A DNA stretch of 64,000 nucleotides from SSC4 sp964443225 (GTDB taxonomy: Bacteria > Chloroflexota > Anaerolineae > SSC4 > Amarolineaceae). Within the stretch, counting starts at the first letter, position 1. Each line of letters begins with the position of its first letter. Of this stretch, positions 26,175-37,159 are shown one piece after another. The DNA lies in NCBI GenBank assembly GCA_964443225.1, contig CAYUCC010000008.1:40167-104166 (forward strand), read 5' to 3'. Under the pieces are notes generated by a model, which saw nothing but the letters and a program-made list of their open reading frames with translations, was not told the DNA's origin and made no database searches. The position numbers and the translations under genes were made by a program.

Positions 26175-27185
26175 ATGCCAACAGTTTATCTGACGGAACA
26201 GGGCGCCGTGGCCCACAAACACAACGAACGGCTTATTGTACGCAAAGGCAGCGAAACACTGCTCGATCTGCCGCTGGTGCACGTCGACCAGGTCGTCGTC
26301 ATGGGCAACGTCGAGCTGACCACCTCGCTCATTGGGCAGCTTCTGCAGCAGGAGATCGAGGTGACGTTCTTTTCCAGTCGCGGCCGGTTTCGTGGCCGGC
26401 TGGTATCGGCAGGGTCGAAAAACGCCGAGCTGCGTATACGTCAGATGCAGGTAATGATCGATCCGCCGCGTGCCCTGGCGATCGCCCGGCAGGTGGTGCG
26501 GGGCAAGCTGGCCAACCAGCGGCGTACGCTGGGCCGGCTGGCGGCACGTCGCGAGGGCGAAGTGCAGAACGTCGTACGCCGCGCCACCGAGCTGATGCAG
26601 CGCATCGAAGAGCAGGCCCTGCAGGCCAAAGACATCGACAGCCTGCGCGGCTACGAAGGCAGCGGCGCGGCGGCCTACTTTGGCGGGCTGAAAGCCATGA
26701 TCCCGCCGGCGTGGGGATTCACCGGTCGTGCCTACTACCCACCCCCCGACCCGGTCAATGCCACGCTCAGTTTCGGGTACGCGCTGCTGCAGACCGCGGC
26801 CTTTGGCGCCGTGCAGCTGGTGGGGTTCGATGCTTACCTCGGCTATTTCCATGCGCTGGATTATGGACGACCTTCGCTGGCTCTCGACGTAATGGAGGAA
26901 TTTCGGCCGTTGACGGTGGATGCCGTCGTTGTGCCGATGATCATCGAGGGAAAACTGGGTCCGAAGGATTTTCGTAAGGAAACCGAACCCAAGCAGGCGG
27001 TATTGTTGGGACAGGAAGGACGCAACAAGGTGATTGCAGCGTACGAAAAGAACATCAACCGGCTGGTGACTTTTCCTGTGACCAAAGAAGAAACCGCACT
27101 GCGCCGCGTCGTCGAGCTGCAGGTCCGCCATCTGGCACGGGTAGTGATGGGGCAGGATGCGGTGTATCGACCGTTCGAGTTGTGA
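26175..27185 (+). CDS. cas1: Cas1 integrase
   Basis: 336 residues with the full Cas1 layout: N-terminal beta domain (MPTVYLTEQGAVAHKHNERL, then VHVDQVVVMGNVELTTSLIG) and C-terminal helical domain with the metal-binding residues in YEGSGAAAYFGGL (Glu), YLGYFHALDYGRPSLALD (His) and MEEFRPLTVD (Glu). It starts 19 bases after the RT behind GAGGAGG. With Cas2 it integrates new spacers at the leader end of the array. It is unusually far (243 bases) from cas2. Confidence 0.97.
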   Translation: MPTVYLTEQGAVAHKHNERLIVRKGSETLLDLPLVHVDQVVVMGNVELTTSLIGQLLQQEIEVTFFSSRGRFRGRLVSAGSKNAELRIRQMQVMIDPPRALAIARQVVRGKLANQRRTLGRLAARREGEVQNVVRRATELMQRIEEQALQAKDIDSLRGYEGSGAAAYFGGLKAMIPPAWGFTGRAYYPPPDPVNATLSFGYALLQTAAFGAVQLVGFDAYLGYFHALDYGRPSLALDVMEEFRPLTVDAVVVPMIIEGKLGPKDFRKETEPKQAVLLGQEGRNKVIAAYEKNINRLVTFPVTKEETALRRVVELQVRHLARVVMGQDAVYRPFEL

Positions 27186-27317
27186 GGGAGTGAGTGGGGA
27201 GTAGGGAGTACGGAGTAGGGAGTACCGTCCTACTCGTACTCGTACTCGATCGTTGCCTCGGATTCGAGTACGAGTACCGTTGCACTGAGTACGAGTACGA
27301 GTAGGTTCTACTCAGTG
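27186..27317. repeat. Heptamers and long inverted repeats between cas1 and cas2
   Basis: At 27186-27226 there are GGGAGTA heptamers. Next, CCTACTCGTACTCGTACTC (27229-27247) is a perfect 19-base inverted repeat of 27287-27305, and CACTGAGTA (27283-27291) is an inverted repeat of 27309-27317. The two hairpins share an arm and are mutually exclusive. Nothing coding is visible in the 243-base gap. Confidence 0.75.
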
Positions 27318-27428
27318 AAATTCTTGCACAAAAAGCAGGAATTTTGACCTGTTTGGTTCCGGCTCGTCCGGCTTAGGGAGTAGGGTGATAGGCGTGGATT
27401 GGAGCGGATGGGCGGATAGGAGGGGAGG

Positions 27429-27722
27429 ATGGCGGCGCGGAAGACGACGTTTGTGGTGATCAGCTACGACATCCCCAACAACCGGCGGCGCACCAAGGTG
27501 ATGGAGGCGCTCAAAGATTTTGGTCGGCACGTGCAGGAAAGCGTCTTCGAGTGTGATCTGAAACCACGCGATTTGCAGCGTCTGTTGGGCAAACTGCAGC
27601 GCCTGATCGATACCGATGAAGACAATCTACGCCTCTATTACCTGTGTGAGGCATGCGTGCCGCGCGTCGAAGTATGGGGCGTCGACACCGTGGAACGGCT
27701 GCGCGACTTCTATCAAGTCTAG
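27429..27722 (+). CDS. cas2: Cas2
   Basis: 97 residues, standard length. MAARKTTFVVISYDIPNNRR has the beta1 strand and the conserved Asp, KVMEALKDFGRHVQESVFEC is the first helix and second strand, and it ends with LRLYYLCEACVPRVEVWGVD. It is the structural partner of Cas1 in spacer integration. A GAGGGGAGG site precedes the ATG. It is the last gene of the plus-strand cas cluster. Confidence 0.95.
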   Translation: MAARKTTFVVISYDIPNNRRRTKVMEALKDFGRHVQESVFECDLKPRDLQRLLGKLQRLIDTDEDNLRLYYLCEACVPRVEVWGVDTVERLRDFYQV

Positions 27723-27823
27723 TTATCATGTCACGCGCATCGCACACCTGGCGCAGGCCACTCGCCGCAACACCATTGGCGCGAATTGGCGGCGATTCGC
27801 GGTAAGAACCCGATTTGCGGCCA

Positions 27824-30049
27824 TCATGGTGAAACTGGATGCAAGGGCTCAGCCCCACCACCCGGCGCCGCGGTGATGTCCACGATGCGATCGATGCGGA
27901 AGACGCGTTCGGCGCGGCGTGTGTGACAGTAAGCCACCAGGTAGGGCACGCCGTGGCGTGTCTCGATGCGGTAGGGATCGACGGTGCGGTGGGTCAGTTC
28001 GCCGCGGCCGGCGGTCCAATAACTGAACGTAATCGACGTGCTGTCGGCGATTGCGCGCTGCAGGGCTGGCAGCACTGTGGTGTCCTGGGCAAAGGGGTTA
28101 TCGAGCGGCGGATCGGAATAGCCATCGAACGCCTGCTGCACGTGATTGAGCACCTCTTCGGCCAGGGCCTGGACGTCGGCCGCGGTTGCGGGTGGCAGTT
28201 GGGTCATCAGCTCGTCGAGGACCGCCGTGGGCACTGTCACCGGTAAGCCGACAAAGCGGCCCAGTTGGCGGTAGACCAATCCGGCCAGCAGGAGGTGGGC
28301 CGGACTCGACAGCTGGGTGGTGGTGGATTGGCCGGCGGGGCGGGGTGCGCCGTCAGGATCGAGCGCCAGGCCAGGCACGAGCACCTGCAGCGCGATGCCG
28401 ATACGGTGCAGCCGGGTGACCAGCTGGGGAACCTGGCGAAAGTCGACCACCACGGCACGGCGGCCGAGGGTGCGGCGGACGAAGGGGCGGATCGTGGGTC
28501 GGGCAACGGCGTCGGTGAGTCGTTCGGGGGTGTCGGCCTCCAGGATGGTGAGCTGGCGCAGGGTCAGGGGGGCCGGTATCAGGGTCCAGCCGCGGAGGAT
28601 GGCATACTCGGCTGCGCTGAGGGGTTGGTGACGTACCTCGCCCAGCAGACGTCCGATGGCTTCGAGGGCGTAACCACGTTCGAGTGCCAGATTCAGGCTG
28701 GCGGGGTTGAGTGACCGGCCGCCGCACAGACACAGAATTTCGAAGAGGTGGTGCAGGTCGATAGTGGCCAGGGCGGCGGGATCGGTATCGACGGAAAGGG
28801 TCACCTGGTGATCATCGATAGTGCATAGGATCGGCGTGTGCGACGACAAGTTGAATAGAGGCTGGCCCGCTGCGTGTTGGCGTGCAGCGATGGTAAAGCG
28901 CGTGGCCAGCTCGGCCGGAGGCGTTGGTACGAGCGTGGCATCGGTATCGGCAAAAGGCGCGTCGGCATTTGTTTCGGCCAGCCCCAGCCAGCGCAGCGGG
29001 CCATGCACCAGGTGGGCGAGTGCTTCGGGCACCACGGGGGCCAGGACCGGATCCTGCCACCAGACGGGTTCGGCATGGAGTGGTCGTGCCAGGTCTTGAA
29101 GTAGGGCCGCGATCGTCTGCCAGTCGCGGTGATTCGCCGTCTGGAGGCGATCGAGCAGATGTTGCACGAAGGCCATTGCATCGGGTGTTTCGCTGGCGGG
29201 CAGGCGGTAGGTTTGCCAGAGGTCGGGTTGTCGCCAGGTTTGCCAGAGGGTGGCCAGGCGTACGGTGGGTGGGGCTTGCAGCCACAGGGTGGCGGTTGGC
29301 GAAGGTTTGACGACGCGGTGATGGGTGAGGAAACCGGCCGCTTCGGCCAGGTAATGGATGAAGTGCAGGCGTGGAGCCTGGCGTTCGGAGCGGATCGACG
29401 GCAGTTCGACAGGTTGGGCCAGATGTTGACTCCAGCGAGCCAGGAAGCGTACCGGCAGCCAGCGGCCGTGGCGGGGGGGGATGTCGTCGTAGTGCAGGAG
29501 ACCGAGAAGCACGGCCAGATCGTACATCGTCGCCAGGGCAGCCGTGGGGAGGTGGTTCTCGGCAGCGAGTGGTGTTGGGGTGGTTGGTGCGGATGGATGA
29601 TCGACGAACAGGGTTGGCGCCTCTCGAAACTCGGTGGGCAGGCAGAGGCGGGGGGGTCCGCCGGGGCGCGTGGTGGGGGCGGGAAAAAGCAGACCCAGGT
29701 ACCAGAGGCGTTCGCTGGCATTGGCGGGGTAGTGCCAGGGTTGGTCGGGCAAGCGCGCCGATGGGTCCCACGGGCGGTAGGCACGGATCGTGCCGAAGCG
29801 GACGAAAAAGGCATGCTGCACGAGGGGGTGGGGTGAGTCATGCAGGGCGGTGAGGGCCGCCCATTCATCAGGCCCCAGGCGTGCGACGATCTGGCGCAGC
29901 GTATCGGGTTGGGTCAGAAAATGGTGCAGGGTGGCAACCCAGACCTCTTTGGGGGGGTGGCGCTGCGGGTGTGGCAGGTAGTGGGCGCGGGCGATGGCGT
30001 GCAGGTGGCGGTAGGACGTTCGGTTCAGGCATTCGAGCAGAGTGGTCAT
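27824..30049 (-). CDS. WYL-domain regulator with XPB/Ssl2-like N-terminal helicase-associated domain
   Basis: 741 residues. The N-terminal 600 residues resemble the helicase C-terminal-like region found in XPB-associated proteins (WVATLHHFLTQPDTLRQIVA, later LFEILCLCGGRSLNPASLNL). The last 80 residues are a WYL domain: LPALQRAIADSTSITFSYWT, then RTVDPYRIETRHGVPYLVAY and RVFRIDRIVDI. WYL proteins bind nucleic-acid ligands and often regulate CRISPR or defence genes. It is convergent with cas2 and divergent from the CRISPR array, so its promoter region is shared with the array leader. AGGAGT precedes the ATG. Confidence 0.85.
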   Translation of the reverse strand: MTTLLECLNRTSYRHLHAIARAHYLPHPQRHPPKEVWVATLHHFLTQPDTLRQIVARLGPDEWAALTALHDSPHPLVQHAFFVRFGTIRAYRPWDPSARLPDQPWHYPANASERLWYLGLLFPAPTTRPGGPPRLCLPTEFREAPTLFVDHPSAPTTPTPLAAENHLPTAALATMYDLAVLLGLLHYDDIPPRHGRWLPVRFLARWSQHLAQPVELPSIRSERQAPRLHFIHYLAEAAGFLTHHRVVKPSPTATLWLQAPPTVRLATLWQTWRQPDLWQTYRLPASETPDAMAFVQHLLDRLQTANHRDWQTIAALLQDLARPLHAEPVWWQDPVLAPVVPEALAHLVHGPLRWLGLAETNADAPFADTDATLVPTPPAELATRFTIAARQHAAGQPLFNLSSHTPILCTIDDHQVTLSVDTDPAALATIDLHHLFEILCLCGGRSLNPASLNLALERGYALEAIGRLLGEVRHQPLSAAEYAILRGWTLIPAPLTLRQLTILEADTPERLTDAVARPTIRPFVRRTLGRRAVVVDFRQVPQLVTRLHRIGIALQVLVPGLALDPDGAPRPAGQSTTTQLSSPAHLLLAGLVYRQLGRFVGLPVTVPTAVLDELMTQLPPATAADVQALAEEVLNHVQQAFDGYSDPPLDNPFAQDTTVLPALQRAIADSTSITFSYWTAGRGELTHRTVDPYRIETRHGVPYLVAYCHTRRAERVFRIDRIVDITAAPGGGAEPLHPVSP

Positions 30050-30345
30050 CGTGGGACTCCTGGGGTGACACCTGTTGTGTGTCGTGCTGGTTGGTCGTGG
30101 TGTTTCGTTGCATCGGGTTGTATACCGACGGGTTGCTTGCGTTCAATCAGACCTGGGGTCTGGTTGGCGTGATTTGGCGAATGCATTTATACTTGAGGTG
30201 AGCGTTTTTGTTTCCACCGGATCATTTTGGTGTCATGTTGGCGGGCAAAAAAGAGACCTGGCCGCGGCCGATACAACATGCCTGATGGTGGATTCTATAT
30301 TAATGAAGCAATCGTAACACAAAATCCCCCTGGAAACAAAACGCG
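30050..30345 (+). promoter_or_regulatory. CRISPR leader between the WYL gene and the array
   Basis: 296 bases without a convincing gene, becoming AT-rich toward the first repeat. A TATATT at 30296-30301 is a possible -10 for pre-crRNA but lacks a clear -35. The 12 bases before the first repeat already contain GAAACAAAACGCG, echoing the repeat end. Orientation is set by the repeat, whose ATTGAAAC end points away from this region, and by the degenerate repeat at the far end of the array. Confidence 0.7.
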
Positions 30346-33300
30346 GCCCGAACGCGGCTAAGCCCTGAAGAGGGATTGAAACGCGTATCCTACCGCGATA
30401 CCGCCACCGATGATGGGGCCGGCCCGAACGCGGCTAAGCCCTGAAGAGGGATTGAAACCTCATCGTCTTCTTCCCGCTGGCTGAGCTGCTGCACGCGCCC
30501 GAACGCGGCTAAGCCCTGAAGAGGGATTGAAACTGATTTCCTGGTTGCCCCAAACAACCAGGTGAGACTAGCCCGAACGCGGCTAAGCCCTGAAGAGGGA
30601 TTGAAACCGCATCGTGGGCCGCCTTGACGGTTGCCCGCATCTTGTGCCCGAACGCGGCTAAGCCCTGAAGAGGGATTGAAACACCAAAGGTGAGTGGTCG
30701 GGTGAGCCGTTTGCGCTGCAAGCCCGAACGCGGCTAAGCCCTGAAGAGGGATTGAAACCCCTGATTCCCCCCCCATTTTATTGGGGGGGTGACTCGTGCC
30801 CGAACGCGGCTAAGCCCTGAAGAGGGATTGAAACCGCTCCGCCATGTACGGCTTACCGGCGAGATTGTAGTGGCCCGAACGCGGCTAAGCCCTGAAGAGG
30901 GATTGAAACCTGCCTGCACCCCTGCATCTTGATATGCGGATTGACGCCCGAACGCGGCTAAGCCCTGAAGAGGGATTGAAACTGGTGTCGTAGACATGCT
31001 GCTCGATGCTCACCGGAGCCGCCCGAACGCGGCTAAGCCCTGAAGAGGGATTGAAACGCCCTACCAGGGCTGGCCACCCCCGTTCTGTCCCCCGAGCCCG
31101 AACGCGGCTAAGCCCTGAAGAGGGATTGAAACGCCGTCCCCTGCTGGATGCCTGCGCTCCGGAGTCTGCGCGCCCGAACGCGGCTAAGCCCTGAAGAGGG
31201 ATTGAAACCTCTCCGTGCTGAGGCTTGGTTATCGTAAAGATGTGCGAGGCCCGAACGCGGCTAAGCCCTGAAGAGGGATTGAAACTTTCGTAGGTGCCGA
31301 CCAGATCTGGGTCGTCGGGGTTTTGCCCGAACGCGGCTAAGCCCTGAAGAGGGATTGAAACTGACTGTGGTCAATCCCCCTCGAATAAGGACTCTATCGC
31401 CCGAACGCGGCTAAGCCCTGAAGAGGGATTGAAACTTCAGACATGATGTGTCCAAACAAACCTTCACTTTCTTGGCCCGAACGCGGCTAAGCCCTGAAGA
31501 GGGATTGAAACTCGCCAAAGCCTGGCCTTCAGGGGCAAGAGCCAAGAAGGCCCGAACGCGGCTAAGCCCTGAAGAGGGATTGAAACGTGGATATTCCCGC
31601 ACCAGTCTGGCTTCTTGCTGGGGCCCGAACGCGGCTAAGCCCTGAAGAGGGATTGAAACTCGAGGGCAGGGGTGCAGGGCGGCGGGCGGCGGGCGGGCCC
31701 GAACGCGGCTAAGCCCTGAAGAGGGATTGAAACAAAATCACTCTCTTGATTCTGCACAAAATCCCCTGTGAGGCCCGAACGCGGCTAAGCCCTGAAGAGG
31801 GATTGAAACCACGGATTACTTGGGTTCCCTCGAGAGTGACAAGGAAAAGCCCGAACGCGGCTAAGCCCTGAAGAGGGATTGAAACCTCGCTGATGTTGAT
31901 GAGGTCTGACGCCTCGTACTCCGCCCGAACGCGGCTAAGCCCTGAAGAGGGATTGAAACTTCGCGGTCAACTTGCCAGACGGGATTGAGGGGCTGGGCCC
32001 GAACGCGGCTAAGCCCTGAAGAGGGATTGAAACCACCGTCGAGCCGGTCGGGGAAGCAGCTCCAAAAGCCGGCCCGAACGCGGCTAAGCCCTGAAGAGGG
32101 ATTGAAACTTGGTCGGATACCCGCGCGTCGTTTTCGACCGCAAGGTGCCCGAACGCGGCTAAGCCCTGAAGAGGGATTGAAACGCATCGTGGCGACCGTC
32201 GGCACTGGGGTGGCCGTGGGTGCCCGAACGCGGCTAAGCCCTGAAGAGGGATTGAAACCGAACACCATCGGGAGGACGGTGTTGTGGACGAGCTCGTTGC
32301 CCGAACGCGGCTAAGCCCTGAAGAGGGATTGAAACTCTCGAGCTGTCGTTGAATCCACCGTTTGTATGCTTCCGCCCGAACGCGGCTAAGCCCTGAAGAG
32401 GGATTGAAACTTAATCTACCCCGAAGGGTCGAGCATTTCCTAGGCGCCCGAACGCGGCTAAGCCCTGAAGAGGGATTGAAACCCTCGATGACCAACCAAT
32501 CCGCGTCCTTGTCGGAGAGCCCGAACGCGGCTAAGCCCTGAAGAGGGATTGAAACTCCCCACCCGCTCATGACCCAGACTGGGCCAGAGGAGGCCCGAAC
32601 GCGGCTAAGCCCTGAAGAGGGATTGAAACCCGACTGCAACTTTGGCCAGGTTATAAACCCGACCTCGGCCCGAACGCGGCTAAGCCCTGAAGAGGGATTG
32701 AAACTTTGAAGGAAAATCTCTTCTATCAAAGTTCTTAGTACGCCCGAACGCGGCTAAGCCCTGAAGAGGGATTGAAACAACATCATCCACTGGATTCCTC
32801 CTCCGGCCAATCCTCGCCCGAACGCGGCTAAGCCCTGAAGAGGGATTGAAACAATCGACTACCGCTACAGCGATAGTCCCGATCCAGAAGCCCGAACGCG
32901 GCTAAGCCCTGAAGAGGGATTGAAACCGCCATCACTTGTTTTTAGCAGCAGGTAGAATATGTCGCCCGAACGCGGCTAAGCCCTGAAGAGGGATTGAAAC
33001 CACCGTCCGCGGGCAAATTCACCCGGTTTGTCATTCCGGCCCGAACGCGGCTAAGCCCTGAAGAGGGATTGAAACCACGCGCCGAGGATCCAGCCGGTGG
33101 GTGCGGGCCACCGCCCGAACGCGGCTAAGCCCTGAAGAGGGATTGAAACCACTTCCCACCACACTGAGCACACTTGCCCGCCACAGGCCCGAACGCGGCT
33201 AAGCCCTGAAGAGGGATTGAAACTTGTCGCAGTGGTGAGTAGTCCCGCGTGCCGGCTGTGCCCGAACGCGGCTAAGCCCTGAAGAGGGATTGAAACGTCA

Positions 33301-36300
33301 GAGACCAGACCCACCGCTCGTACTGCGCCTGCTGGCCCGAACGCGGCTAAGCCCTGAAGAGGGATTGAAACATACCCCTTTGCGGTGTGTTACCCTGGGT
33401 CGGGATCGCCCGAACGCGGCTAAGCCCTGAAGAGGGATTGAAACCCCTCAGTGTAGTGATATGGCGGGAGGCCATACCAATAGCCCGAACGCGGCTAAGC
33501 CCTGAAGAGGGATTGAAACCTTGTGCCACCCATCTCGGGCGGTGCCCTGACCAAGGGGCCCGAACGCGGCTAAGCCCTGAAGAGGGATTGAAACGCTAAT
33601 GAACTGGAGGTCGCCCTGCGGCGCCTCCCGGAGCCCGAACGCGGCTAAGCCCTGAAGAGGGATTGAAACTTTTTCCATATGCCCTGTGCGAAGCGGACCC
33701 ACTTCGCCCGAACGCGGCTAAGCCCTGAAGAGGGATTGAAACCCACTACCGGGGTCGAGGTCAACGAGCACGAACCCGAGGGCCCGAACGCGGCTAAGCC
33801 CTGAAGAGGGATTGAAACTACATTTAGATCAGACGGGGCTGTCGACTCACTTGGCCCGAACGCGGCTAAGCCCTGAAGAGGGATTGAAACACCCATAGGG
33901 GGTGAACGGCCCCCAGGTGAACGGATTGGGCCCGAACGCGGCTAAGCCCTGAAGAGGGATTGAAACGAGAGGCAGGGCAGCGCCCAACAAGGCGCCGGTT
34001 ATGTGCCCGAACGCGGCTAAGCCCTGAAGAGGGATTGAAACCAGTTTGTTTTGAATCAGTGTTTGCAATGATAGAGTCGCCCGAACGCGGCTAAGCCCTG
34101 AAGAGGGATTGAAACCCAGGTCGGAGGCCGACCGCAAACGGAACTCCCGGGCGCCCGAACGCGGCTAAGCCCTGAAGAGGGATTGAAACCGGGAGCATCC
34201 CGACCAGCAGCGCAATGAGCGCCATCGCCCGAACGCGGCTAAGCCCTGAAGAGGGATTGAAACTCATTGTCGCCATGTCGGCATGGACACCGTCCCTGCG
34301 AGCCCGAACGCGGCTAAGCCCTGAAGAGGGATTGAAACTCTGCGGATGCGGCTCGCCGGGCAACGGACACCTCATGCCCGAACGCGGCTAAGCCCTGAAG
34401 AGGGATTGAAACAAGTCGCTCGACCTCGTCCCGGTAGGGCTCGCACGGCGCCCGAACGCGGCTAAGCCCTGAAGAGGGATTGAAACTACCCACCACCACC
34501 GGCTCGTAGCCCTTAGCTACGGCCCGAACGCGGCTAAGCCCTGAAGAGGGATTGAAACGCAATACCATAAGGGTCACCGCAAGAGATATTCGCGTGCCCG
34601 AACGCGGCTAAGCCCTGAAGAGGGATTGAAACATTTTGTTATCGGAACTATGCGCTCTCGCTCGCCTTAGGCCCGAACGCGGCTAAGCCCTGAAGAGGGA
34701 TTGAAACAAGATTTACTCAAACCCTTAGGTTCGAATTTCCCCCACGGGCCCGAACGCGGCTAAGCCCTGAAGAGGGATTGAAACCCTTTTTCTCCCACAG
34801 CCTGAAGACGCACTTCCAGGGCCCGAACGCGGCTAAGCCCTGAAGAGGGATTGAAACCCGCCGGCCTTGATGGTGACCCGCATCTTCTTGCCGCCCGCCC
34901 GAACGCGGCTAAGCCCTGAAGAGGGATTGAAACCCCTCGTTGTCGGTGTCCCACATATAGTCACCGTTGGGCCCGAACGCGGCTAAGCCCTGAAGAGGGA
35001 TTGAAACGAGGGCCAGGGCCAAGGAAGCACCGGCCCGCGCAACACGCCCGAACGCGGCTAAGCCCTGAAGAGGGATTGAAACTTCATCTTGGCGGATAGG
35101 TTGCGGATCATTTCCTCGGCCCGAACGCGGCTAAGCCCTGAAGAGGGATTGAAACCCGCCACTGGCTCCTTGTTCGTCAAGAGCGCGTAGGGAACGCCCG
35201 AACGCGGCTAAGCCCTGAAGAGGGATTGAAACGTGAGGTGGGAGCATGAGCGCGGCGGGTTGTCTTACAGCCCGAACGCGGCTAAGCCCTGAAGAGGGAT
35301 TGAAACCAGATCATCCCAGATGGGATCCCCTGGGGTTAGGAGATCGCCCGAACGCGGCTAAGCCCTGAAGAGGGATTGAAACGGGAGCCCTTCCCGGTTC
35401 TGCTCATCCGGACCTGAGCAGCCCGAACGCGGCTAAGCCCTGAAGAGGGATTGAAACCATTGGCCCTCACAACATCAGCACTTATATGATCCATTGCCCG
35501 AACGCGGCTAAGCCCTGAAGAGGGATTGAAACGGATCAGATCGATGATCCCCTGAGCCCCTCCCCAAAACGCCCGAACGCGGCTAAGCCCTGAAGAGGGA
35601 TTGAAACTTGCCATCATGCCCCCTTGAGAATTCTTGTCACGCCACCGCCCGAACGCGGCTAAGCCCTGAAGAGGGATTGAAACTACGCGGCCCACAGCAG
35701 CGCCTCGGCTGCGGGTTCCAAGCCCGAACGCGGCTAAGCCCTGAAGAGGGATTGAAACCACTGGCAAGCCGCCATTTGCCGTCGCTATCGGGAGCCCGAA
35801 CGCGGCTAAGCCCTGAAGAGGGATTGAAACTTTCCTGCGGTCCCAACCTTAAGAGGTCGGAGAAAAGTGGCCCGAACGCGGCTAAGCCCTGAAGAGGGAT
35901 TGAAACAACCATCTTTATCGATCACACGTAGTCTTCCGCACTCCTGCCCGAACGCGGCTAAGCCCTGAAGAGGGATTGAAACTGTTCCTCACCCCCCGTA
36001 AACACCGCGGTAATACCAGAGCCCGAACGCGGCTAAGCCCTGAAGAGGGATTGAAACACAAACTTGCGGCCGGTTGCCCGATCGATGGCGTAGCGCCCGA
36101 ACGCGGCTAAGCCCTGAAGAGGGATTGAAACACAAAAACGCTAGATGAATCCTACAAAAAACCGACCGGGCCCGAACGCGGCTAAGCCCTGAAGAGGGAT
36201 TGAAACCCAGAACCAACACGACCACAATGCCGTTGACACTGAGGCCCGAACGCGGCTAAGCCCTGAAGAGGGATTGAAACTTACGGCGATGTGAGTGTGG

Positions 36301-37159
36301 GAACGCTTGCCACGGCTGGCCCGAACGCGGCTAAGCCCTGAAGAGGGATTGAAACTCTTTCTCCACAACATCCACGACCCTCTGTGGCATACGCCCGAAC
36401 GCGGCTAAGCCCTGAAGAGGGATTGAAACTTGCAGATGATGCAGATGATGCGGATGATGCGCCCTGCGCCCGAACGCGGCTAAGCCCTGAAGAGGGATTG
36501 AAACCATGGCCTGTTGCCCGGTTACGCCGCTTTTGCGGAGCGCCCGAACGCGGCTAAGCCCTGAAGAGGGATTGAAACCGGCACCTCAACGGTGTACGGC
36601 ACTCGAACCTCGATGGCCCGAACGCGGCTAAGCCCTGAAGAGGGATTGAAACCAGCAGTGCTGGCGCCCATTTTCGCGTAAACATTTTGGCCCGAACGCG
36701 GCTAAGCCCTGAAGAGGGATTGAAACCCGAGAGGAAAGTGTAGTCCGCCAGCTTGGGAGCGCGCCCGAACGCGGCTAAGCCCTGAAGAGGGATTGAAACT
36801 CAGCTTGGGCGTCCCATTCATCGGGACAATCTCTGGGCCCGAACGCGGCTAAGCCCTGAAGAGGGATTGAAACGGTAACGTCAGCTTAGGCATGCAGTTG
36901 CGCCTCCTCGCCCGAACGCGGCTAAGCCCTGAAGAGGGATTGAAACAGAATTATCAGGGTTTGGAAATAGAAAAAAATGGGTGGCCCGAACGCGGCTAAG
37001 CCCTGAAGAGGGATTGAAACCAGGTGCCTGGTACACGGGTGGCTGATACACGGGCTCGCCCGAACGCGGCTAAGCCCTGAAGAGGGATTGAAACCAATGT
37101 CAATCGGTTCTTAGCGGAGAACTGGTTGGCAGGCCCGAACGCGGCTAAGCCCTGAAGAG
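30346..37159 (+). CRISPR. CRISPR array, leader-proximal segment (about 91 full repeats)
   Basis: The 37-base repeat starts GCCCGAACGCGGCTAAGCCC and ends TGAAGAGGGATTGAAAC. It is nearly invariant; spacers are about 34-41 bases. CCCT-GAAG-AGGG forms a short hairpin followed by exactly eight bases, ATTGAAAC, as expected for Cas6 processing and a type III 5' handle. I counted about 91 complete repeats by spacing. The 92nd (37133-37159) is cut after CTGAAGAG by an insertion sequence. Translated frames through the array give repeating peptides such as SIPLQGLAAFG; these are not proteins. Confidence 0.98.

Noticed and set aside
30296..30301. TATATT before the first CRISPR repeat as a defined pre-crRNA promoter
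   Set aside because: No acceptable -35 at 16-18 bases; mentioned only as a possibility.
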